Origin: an uncultured Bacilli bacterium
GTDB lineage: Bacteria > Bacillota_I > Bacilli_A > RF39 > UBA660
Direction: 5' to 3'
Length of the DNA stretch: 12,219 bases
NCBI GenBank assembly: GCA_947631895.1
Contig: CANRMU010000018.1
Span: 1-12,219, forward strand
Positions 1 to 5,087 of the stretch are shown here, in pieces. The first letter of the stretch is position 1. Each line of letters opens with the position of its first letter. The notes under the pieces are model-generated. The model made no database searches. It saw only the letters and a list, made by a program, of their open reading frames with translations, and was not told the origin of the DNA. Made by a program: the position numbers and the translations under genes.

Positions 1-958
1 CAAAAGTATTTAAATCACTCATTAATTTATCGACATTTAAATTTAAGCAAGCGCACGCTAAAGAAGGATCAGTAAATCTTCTTTTACATACTTTCCCAAC
101 TCTTTTAGAAGAACGATAATTAATACTAAATGAGTTTTGATTTTCTATTAAATACAATCTATCTAAACAATTAAGATAATCTCTTAAGGTAGTTCTGCTT
201 TTTATTAAATCATTACTATTTTCAAATTCCATAATATCTTTTAAAAGAGTTTGCTCCCCAGCTAGTGTACTTTCGTTTCTTGCTAATGATTTAAGTAACA
301 TTTTCATTTTGTGTTTATCTCTTTTCCGAGAATTTTCATTTATATCTTTATTTAATAATGATTCAATATAGCTTTTAGGAATAAGACCAACGTCATCAAT
401 ATTAGTATTTAAATTGGCAGGCCATCCTCCCCTTACAATAAATTTTGCTAAAAGAGTTAAATCTGGTTCAGAAACTCTTTTACACTTAACAGTATCATTT
501 AGCATATCAGTAATAGAAACATCTCCATTACTATCCAATGACTCATATAAACTCATTGTATACATGTTTAAACTGGCAATTCTTCCTGCTCCAGAGTGAT
601 ATATTTCTTTTTCTTCATCTTCTTTTTTTAAAGATGTTGAACCTGTTAAAATAAATTTTCCTTTTTTTTCATCTTCATCACAAGCATGCCTAACACTATC
701 CCATATTTCCGGAACTAATTGCCATTCATCAATAAGTTCAGGTTTTAATTCTTTAAAAATAAATTTTGGATTCATTATTGCTAACTCTTTATTTTCTTTT
801 TCAGTAATATATACAACACTTGATGAATGAGCTAGTGATGTCCAAGTCTTACCACACCATTTAGGCCCAACAATATTTATGGCTCCAAATATATTTAAAT
901 ATTTATCAATTTTTTTATCAATTAATCTAAATTTATAATTTTCCTTAGTTAAAGCCAT
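1..958 (-). CDS. AAA+ ATPase of the ATP-binding/DUF4143 type, 3' end outside the window
   Basis: The reading frame is open from ATG at 958 down to the left edge, giving 319 residues with no stop; relatives are usually about 400-450 residues, so the C-terminus is missing. The N-terminal half is a P-loop ATPase: Walker A GPKWCGKT at about residues 31-38, Walker B ELIDE at 74-78, a sensor-like ILTGSTS at 103-109 and a probable arginine-finger segment HSGAGRI at 121-127. The rest matches the DUF4143 layout, including DPSLACACL near residue 297. In this family (COG1373-like) the biochemical role is poorly defined; proteins are common in genome islands. The start is supported by AAGGTGGA at 965-972. 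Codon use includes CGG, GGG, GCG, GTC and ACC, which neighbours avoid, hinting at transfer. No antitoxin or partner gene is visible in the window. Family assignment is firm; function is not known. Confidence 0.88.
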   Translation of the reverse strand, partial: MALTKENYKFRLIDKKIDKYLNIFGAINIVGPKWCGKTWTSLAHSSSVVYITEKENKELAIMNPKFIFKELKPELIDEWQLVPEIWDSVRHACDEDEKKGKFILTGSTSLKKEDEEKEIYHSGAGRIASLNMYTMSLYESLDSNGDVSITDMLNDTVKCKRVSEPDLTLLAKFIVRGGWPANLNTNIDDVGLIPKSYIESLLNKDINENSRKRDKHKMKMLLKSLARNESTLAGEQTLLKDIMEFENSNDLIKSRTTLRDYLNCLDRLYLIENQNSFSINYRSSKRVGKVCKRRFTDPSLACACLNLNVDKLMSDLNTF

Positions 959-984
959 TTAAAATCCACCTTTTCTTATTCAGA

Positions 985-1014
985 GTTATAATATATACAA
1001 TTCTTAATTGTCAA
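985..1014 (-). promoter_or_regulatory. Promoter of the AAA+ ATPase gene
   Basis: On the minus strand TTGACA (1009-1014) is followed after 18 bases by TATAAC (985-990). The -10 box lies 26 bases before the ATG at 958, leaving room for the AAGGTGGA ribosome binding site. A 19-nt direct repeat begins two bases upstream of the -35 box. Confidence 0.75.
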
Positions 1015-1016
1015 GT

Positions 1017-1058
1017 TTTATTGTACACATTTCAGCATTTTTATTGTACACATTTCAG
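1017..1058. repeat. Two-copy 19-nt direct repeat, period 23
   Basis: TTTATTGTACACATTTCAG occurs exactly at 1017-1035 and again at 1040-1058, separated by four bases. Each copy contains the palindrome TGTACA. The array sits immediately upstream of the ATPase promoter and next to the terminator of the following gene. It could be a pair of protein-binding sites, or the end of a mobile element, since some families (for example IS21) carry short repeated sites at their ends. No transposase is visible here. Confidence 0.85.
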
Positions 1059-1060
1059 TA

Positions 1061-1090
1061 AAAAAATAAGTAAAAACTTACTTATTTTTT
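1061..1090 (-). terminator. Rho-independent terminator after the thioredoxin-like gene
   Basis: A perfect 13-bp stem pairs 1061-1073 with 1078-1090 around a 4-base loop. The outer part of the stem is six A/T pairs, so either strand ends in a T-run. It lies 27 bases beyond the stop codon at 1118 on the minus strand. Confidence 0.8.
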
Positions 1091-1117
1091 GTTATGTCTA
1101 TATACAGTAACTATAAA

Positions 1118-1630
1118 TTATTTAGTTATATTTTCTACTTTTAATTCTTTTGCTATTCCATCAATTCCTTCAACATATTTACTAATTTTTTTATCTTTAA
1201 TTAATAATAATGTTCCATCAATCATTTTTAAATCTTTTATATTAGTAGCTTTAGGATTACTATTTTCATTAACATAATAAGGTTTATTAAATACTGTACT
1301 TAAATCTAAATAATAAATTTTAATTCCCTTAGTACTAAAATTACTATAATAAGATGCATAACTTTTATAATTATTAGCATTCTTACTATTAAAATCATAC
1401 GCTAAAACATAATAAGAACTATCTTTTTTGCTAAATAAAGTTCCTACACTTATAGCTTCATTATTTACCTCACCAGTAGTATATTCATATTCTTCTATAT
1501 CTGGTTTAATAAATACTTTACTACATAAATAAACTCCTAAAATAATTAATACTAATATTATTAATACAATAAAAAATTTTTGCATTTCTTTTTGTTCTTC
1601 TGTTTGATAATTATACTTTCCTTTTTGCAT
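1118..1630 (-). CDS. Membrane-anchored thioredoxin-like protein lacking the catalytic cysteines
   Basis: The 170-residue product has a charged N-terminus, one membrane helix at about residues 18-40, and an outer domain at about 55-165. The tail of that domain (IDGTLLLIKDKKISKYVEG, residues 137-155) reads like the C-terminal strands of a thioredoxin fold, where family members have 'DGTPTLI..dGk...y.G'. The position of the CxxC motif is occupied by DFNSKNANNY (79-88) with no cysteine, and the cis-proline is replaced by leucine. If the fold is right, the protein cannot do thiol exchange and may bind or scaffold instead. The start is supported by AGGTGA 5 bases upstream. It has its own promoter (1648-1676) and terminator (1061-1090). 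The fold call is moderate; an unrelated membrane protein remains possible. Confidence 0.6.
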   Translation of the reverse strand: MQKGKYNYQTEEQKEMQKFFIVLIILVLIILGVYLCSKVFIKPDIEEYEYTTGEVNNEAISVGTLFSKKDSSYYVLAYDFNSKNANNYKSYASYYSNFSTKGIKIYYLDLSTVFNKPYYVNENSNPKATNIKDLKMIDGTLLLIKDKKISKYVEGIDGIAKELKVENITK

Positions 1631-1647
1631 TTAAATCACCTACCTAA

Positions 1648-1676
1648 ATTATACAAAAAACAAATAAGAATTTCAA
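1648..1676 (-). promoter_or_regulatory. Promoter of the thioredoxin-like gene
   Basis: On the minus strand TTGAAA (1671-1676), a 17-base spacer and a perfect TATAAT (1648-1653). The -10 box is only 17 bases before the ATG, so transcription would start about at the AGGTGA ribosome binding site, giving a leader of about 11 bases. The promoter overlaps the terminator hairpin of the preceding broken gene. Confidence 0.7.
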
Positions 1677-1696
1677 CTTACCTATTTTGTTTTTTT
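1655..1696 (-). terminator. Probable terminator of the broken hypothetical gene
   Basis: On the minus strand an A-rich arm including AAACAAA and TAAG pairs with CTTA-TTTGTTT, interrupted by a bulge, and is followed by a T-run. The stop codon at 1678 lies inside the structure. The hairpin is imperfect, so the call is moderate. Confidence 0.45.
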
Positions 1697-2164
1697 ATTA
1701 CTTTTTCTAATATTTTATAACGTTCATTAAAAGATTTACTACTATCTAATTCTTTTTCAGTTATTTTTTCAATAGTATATTTTATTCTAAAATTAGTAGA
1801 TACTGGACATCCAAATATCTTTTTAGCCTAACTAGGAGTTATAATAGGTACTGTAATATTATTATTAACACTATAAATAAAAAGAGCATTTTACTTCATA
1901 AATATCCATTATTGAATTTAATTCTAATTTTTTTCCATTTGAAACATTATAGATAGTATCTTTATCAGGATTTAATAACACCAATATTTTATTATTACAA
2001 CAAGACTTTGCTCCAATATTATATTTACTATAAATAATATTAAAATTGCCATTATCATTTCTTCTATAATGCAGAAATACTCTAGGATTGTTAATTACAG
2101 CATTATCATTATCAATTGTTATTTCATCCCGATTTCTATTTATTAATGTAGGTTCTATTATCAT
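1678..2164 (-). pseudogene. Broken hypothetical gene (frameshift plus in-frame stop)
   Basis: An intact 97-codon piece runs from ATG 2164 to TAG 1871, with a good AGAGGA site about 8 bases upstream. Its last six codons (from TGC at 1886-1888) do not look like a natural end. If one A is removed from the AAAA run at 1889-1892, the frame continues as VNALFIYSVNNNITVPIITP, then meets a TAG at 1828-1830. It reads on for 49 codons (AKKIFGCPVSTNFRIKYT and onward) to a TAA at 1678. The restored product would be about 167 residues with no membrane segment and a charged, lysine-rich end. I recognise no family. Two separate lesions in one frame point to a decayed gene rather than a sequencing error, although a homopolymer error could explain the first. 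The short 97-residue product may still be made. Confidence 0.6.
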
Positions 2165-2268
2165 ATTATTTCCTCTTTTATAAGATATCTGAAAAAAAGT
2201 TTACTTTCATAAAAATTAGTAATAAAGATATTATTTACAAAAGTAATAATTTTTAAAAATATATAAAT

Positions 2269-2781
2269 TTATTTAAGCAATTTTTCTAACAATATTGGCT
2301 TATAATTTAAGACATCACAACTAACATTTATATGTTTATTTTTATCATATAAACTATTATCATAAATATCTTCAATTTTTCTTTCATAAATATGACCATG
2401 TATATTAAGATAATCTTTTTTTATCATACTATCAGGTAAAGGTCGATGAGATAACATAACTTTATAATCATCTAAAATAATAGGAGCATTTTTTAAAACT
2501 TTAATACTACATTCTTCATATGATTTTGTAGTTAAATGATCATGATTTCCTTTAATTAAATATATCTTACCATTTAACTGTGAAACAATATCAACTAAAT
2601 CATTTTTTGTTCCTAAGAAAAAATCACCTAAATGATAAACTATATCTTCTTTCTTAACAACTTTATTCCAATTATTAATAATTTTTTCATTCATATCTAT
2701 AACATCATTAAAAGGTCTATTACAATATTTAATAATATTACTATGATTAAAATGAGTATCAGCTATAACATATGTTTTCAT
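2269..2781 (-). CDS. Calcineurin-like metallophosphoesterase (COG4186-like)
   Basis: The product is 170 residues when started at ATG 2781, which has GGAGG 8 bases upstream; an upstream ATG at 2829 has no such site and overlaps the promoter. The binuclear metal-site motifs appear in order: DTH (residues 8-10), GDFFLG (52-57), GNHDH (78-82), SHRPLP (111-116) and HGHIY (128-132). The ending INVSCDVLNYKPILLEKL matches the closing 'N-V...-KP..LE' segment of the small COG4186 phosphoesterases. These are predicted cytosolic phosphohydrolases of unknown substrate. One departure is Tyr132 where the family normally has the second His of GHxH. The gene has its own promoter within the spacer after the YkgJ gene, but could also be read through from it. 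Confidence 0.88.
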   Translation of the reverse strand: MKTYVIADTHFNHSNIIKYCNRPFNDVIDMNEKIINNWNKVVKKEDIVYHLGDFFLGTKNDLVDIVSQLNGKIYLIKGNHDHLTTKSYEECSIKVLKNAPIILDDYKVMLSHRPLPDSMIKKDYLNIHGHIYERKIEDIYDNSLYDKNKHINVSCDVLNYKPILLEKLLK

Positions 2782-2800
2782 TACCACTACCTCCAATATC

Positions 2801-2829
2801 ATTTTAACATACATCAAAATAAACATCAA
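2801..2829 (-). promoter_or_regulatory. Promoter of the metallophosphoesterase gene
   Basis: On the minus strand TTGATG (2824-2829), 17 bases, then TAAAAT (2801-2806) preceded by TGT, giving an extended -10. The predicted start is about 13 bases before the ATG at 2781, right at the GGAGG ribosome binding site, so the leader is very short. It also argues for the start at 2781 rather than 2829. Confidence 0.65.
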
Positions 2830-2855
2830 ATATTCTAATATTAAATAAAAATATT

Positions 2856-3332
2856 TTATCTTCTAAAATGATACATATCTTTTAATTCTTCAAGTATTTC
2901 ATAAACTACAGGACATACTTTACTATTATTAACAACTGTAATTAAACTATATAGTCTTTCTTCTTTATTTGTATACGGATATTCTTGACAAGATTTAGGT
3001 AAACACTTTTCAATTTTACATGTTTTATCATCTAAAAAAGGACAAGGATTAGCTATATATTCACCATATTCTTCTTGTAAATATTTTTTCTTTAATTGTT
3101 CTTTATCATAATTATATGTTTCACATATTTTATCTAATTCACTTTCATCCATTGATATACCAATTTTCTTACAACAATTACGGCATTTACTACAATCATA
3201 AATTTTAAAATATTTTTCATGTAGTTTTTTAAAATCTTCATCTAATTGTTTTTCATCAGCATGATTTTTCAAAAAACTACGAAATCTAAAATTTTCATCA
3301 ACTTTTTTATTTAAATTTTTTAACTCTATCAT
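2856..3332 (-). CDS. YkgJ-family cysteine-cluster protein (putative zinc/iron chelating)
   Basis: The 158-residue product has the signature of the CxxCxxCC family (PF03692, YkgJ): CSKCRNCCKK at residues 47-56, then PCPFLDDKTC (96-105), CLPKSCQEYPY (110-120) and a last cysteine in KVCPVVYEILEEL (138-150). These cysteines are expected to bind zinc or an iron-sulfur cluster; the cellular role of the family is not established. The protein is soluble. Its length is typical. The start ATG 3332 is supported by AGAGGTG about 8 bases upstream. It is transcribed away from the XRE regulator gene at 3452 and shares with it a 119-bp spacer, so joint regulation is possible. No strong terminator separates it from the phosphoesterase gene 75 bases downstream. 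Confidence 0.9.
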   Translation of the reverse strand: MIELKNLNKKVDENFRFRSFLKNHADEKQLDEDFKKLHEKYFKIYDCSKCRNCCKKIGISMDESELDKICETYNYDKEQLKKKYLQEEYGEYIANPCPFLDDKTCKIEKCLPKSCQEYPYTNKEERLYSLITVVNNSKVCPVVYEILEELKDMYHFRR

Positions 3333-3363
3333 TCAAAACACCTCTTATATTAAGTTTAACACA

Positions 3364-3392
3364 TTACTTATAAGAATTAAATTATTAAGTAA
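3364..3392. promoter_or_regulatory. Inverted repeat between divergent genes, candidate operator
   Basis: TTACTTA (3364-3370) and TAAGTAA (3386-3392) form 7-bp arms around 15 bases; the inner bases TAA/TTA extend the symmetry loosely. It lies between the YkgJ gene and the XRE regulator gene. XRE proteins often bind such dyads next to their own gene, but short AT dyads are common by chance in DNA this AT-rich. Confidence 0.35.
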
Positions 3393-3423
3393 ACCAATAA
3401 GTTATTTTTATCTTTTTAATTTA

Positions 3424-3432
3424 TGTTAAAAT
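3424..3432 (+). promoter_or_regulatory. Extended -10 promoter of the XRE regulator gene
   Basis: TGT-TAAAAT (TAAAAT at 3427-3432) forms an extended -10, with no good -35 box 16-18 bases upstream. Transcription would start near 3439, about 13 bases before the ATG at 3452 and just ahead of AGAGGTG at 3441-3447. Confidence 0.5.
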
Positions 3433-3451
3433 ACTTGCAAAGAGGTGAGTT

Positions 3452-4261
3452 ATGAACAAGGATAAAATTGCAAATTTAATTTATGAGCTTCGTAAAGAAA
3501 AAGGTTTAACCCAACGTCAATTAGCTGATAAATTATATATTAGTGATAAAGCCATAAGTAAATGGGAAAGAGGTATTTGTATTCCTGAGTTAACTATGTT
3601 TAAAGAACTTGCCAATATTTTTGATATTTCTGTAGCCGAATTAATTTCTGGTGAAAGATTTAATAATCAAAATAAGTTTCAAAAAATTGATGAACTTTAT
3701 CTAAGTAATTTAAAAAAAGAAAAGAAAAATCATTTAAAAATATTTTTATTAAGTTTAATATTATTTATTTTTATAACTTTAAGTTTCTTTTTTGTCAAAA
3801 ATTATAAACGTATTTATATTTATAAATTTAAGGGCGATACTACGCACTACACATTTAGTAATAGTCTAGCTATTTATTCTGATAAACAAGGTTTTATAAA
3901 ATTAGGAAATTTTAAAAAGATTAAAAATTATCCCTTAGATATTAATAACCTTAAAACTGCTGAAATATTAGTTTCTTTTGATGATATTGAATTATATAAT
4001 TTTAAAGTAAATTTTGAAGAAGAAAATATTAGTCTTGATGAATGGCTAGAAAATATTGATGTTGAAGATTTTGAACAATTTGATGTTAACTGTCAAAAAG
4101 GTTGTGAAAAAGATAGTTTTGTTACTTCAAATAAAAAAGATTTTCCTAATAATTTAAGAATTGAAATGGAATATTGTGATTATAATAAATGTTATAAAGA
4201 AGAATTTAAAATAAAAGCGGAAATAATGGCTTCAAATGATCTTTTTAATTTTATCAAATAA
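3452..4261 (+). CDS. Membrane-anchored XRE/HTH transcriptional regulator
   Basis: The 269-residue protein starts with a Cro/CI-type helix-turn-helix at about residues 6-62; TQRQLADKLYISDKAISKWE (20-39) covers the core helices. After a short linker, a strongly hydrophobic stretch at about 94-115 (following KKEKKNH) should cross the membrane once, placing the DNA-binding domain inside and residues 118-269 outside. The outer domain has two close cysteine pairs, C214/C218 and C242/C247, and no hallmark I recognise. This layout fits a one-component membrane sensor that controls transcription directly. The start is fixed by AGAGGTG 5 bases upstream. The stop TAA at 4259-4261 overlaps the ribosome binding site of the next gene, so the two are translationally coupled. 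The target is unknown; self-regulation through the upstream dyad is an inference. Confidence 0.85.
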   Translation: MNKDKIANLIYELRKEKGLTQRQLADKLYISDKAISKWERGICIPELTMFKELANIFDISVAELISGERFNNQNKFQKIDELYLSNLKKEKKNHLKIFLLSLILFIFITLSFFFVKNYKRIYIYKFKGDTTHYTFSNSLAIYSDKQGFIKLGNFKKIKNYPLDINNLKTAEILVSFDDIELYNFKVNFEEENISLDEWLENIDVEDFEQFDVNCQKGCEKDSFVTSNKKDFPNNLRIEMEYCDYNKCYKEEFKIKAEIMASNDLFNFIK

Positions 4262-4274
4262 GGAGATGGAAAGT

Positions 4275-5057
4275 ATGGAATTTATTAAAAAATATAAGTT
4301 TATTTTAATAGGATTATTAATAGTTATTACTTGTTGTTTAATTTTCTTTTTAATAAAACAATATAGAATTAAAAAAGAAATAGCTAATAATGTTTTAAAT
4401 TTTGGCATAATAAATAATAGTAATGAAGAAGATAAAGGAAAACAATTTTTTCTTTATTCTGATCAAAATTATAGTTATTATTTAAAAGATAATAATCCTG
4501 ATAAAATTTTTATCTTATTAAGTGATAAAAATAGTATTGAAGAAGAAATGTTTAATATAGCTAAAGAAATGTTAAAACATAATGAAATGGAATTTAGTAT
4601 TAATAGTAATTATTTAAGACTTAATAAAGTTAGGTATTGTCTTTATAAACTAGAATTAACAATTGATGAATTTAGTGAAAAAATGACTGTCGAAAAAATT
4701 CCTTTAAATAAAGTTTCTTTTAAAACAACTAATTATAAAGAAGACAAAAATAAATCAAGAACTTTATATTATACCGATAAAAATGGTATTAAAATTTATA
4801 ATGAAAATTTAGAAAATATTGAAGTTAATAATATTGATTTAGCAAAATTTTTAAGAGATTTTGATTTACCATCAGATTATATTTATAATATTTTTAAAGA
4901 AGAAAACAGTACTGTTAAAAATGGAGTGTATTTATTAACTGATAGTACCAAACCTACAATGTTAAAAGCTACTCAATATAATAATTTAAGAGTTTCTTGT
5001 TATTATGAAAACAATGAAATATTTTATGTAATTTCTTATGAAAAGAAAATGAATTAA
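4275..5057 (+). CDS. Single-pass membrane protein of unknown function, coupled to the XRE regulator
   Basis: I chose ATG 4275 because AAGGAG (4260-4265) lies 9 bases upstream; ATGs at 4236 and 4266 lack correct spacing. The 260-residue product has a charged N-terminus (MEFIKKYK), a membrane helix at about residues 8-28 and a long hydrophilic outer part rich in Asn, Lys, Tyr and Glu. I recognise no family. Its topology mirrors that of the regulator encoded just upstream (one helix, outer C-terminal domain). The short stretch LTIDEFSEKM (residues 128-137) loosely recalls ISLDEWLENI in the regulator's outer domain, which is not enough to claim homology. The coupling and shared terminator suggest the two proteins act together, for instance as sensor and co-sensor or signal modulator. 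That is inference. Confidence 0.75.
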   Translation: MEFIKKYKFILIGLLIVITCCLIFFLIKQYRIKKEIANNVLNFGIINNSNEEDKGKQFFLYSDQNYSYYLKDNNPDKIFILLSDKNSIEEEMFNIAKEMLKHNEMEFSINSNYLRLNKVRYCLYKLELTIDEFSEKMTVEKIPLNKVSFKTTNYKEDKNKSRTLYYTDKNGIKIYNENLENIEVNNIDLAKFLRDFDLPSDYIYNIFKEENSTVKNGVYLLTDSTKPTMLKATQYNNLRVSCYYENNEIFYVISYEKKMN

Positions 5058-5087
5058 AAATAGGAAATGAAAACATCTCCTATTTTT
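5056..5087. terminator. Bidirectional terminator between convergent operon and htpG
   Basis: AAAAATAGGA (5056-5065) pairs perfectly with TCCTATTTTT (5078-5087). Beyond an A/C mismatch the stem continues as ATG/CAT around an AAAA loop. The structure overlaps the stop codons of both convergent genes (5055-5057 plus, 5086-5088 minus) and has T-runs in both directions. Confidence 0.88.

Noticed and set aside
414..599. Plus-strand 61-codon open frame
   Set aside because: Antisense to the AAA+ ATPase, whose Walker motifs and family layout are clear.
1017..1058. Possible CRISPR remnant
   Set aside because: Only two 19-nt copies with a 4-base gap; spacers are far too short and no cas gene is present.
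1828..1830. TAG read as a sense codon (recoded stop)
   Set aside because: TAG is the natural end of the giant surface-protein gene in the same window, and the broken gene also has a frameshift, so decay is simpler.
1840..1890. Small hydrophobic frame (starting MLFLFIVL) on the minus strand inside the broken gene
   Set aside because: Only 16 codons in a third frame, with no proper ribosome binding site; AT-rich sequence gives such hydrophobic runs by chance.
2165..2268. Terminator after the phosphoesterase gene
   Set aside because: Several weak AT pairings such as ATTATTAC with GTAAATAAT are possible, but none is followed by a proper T-run.
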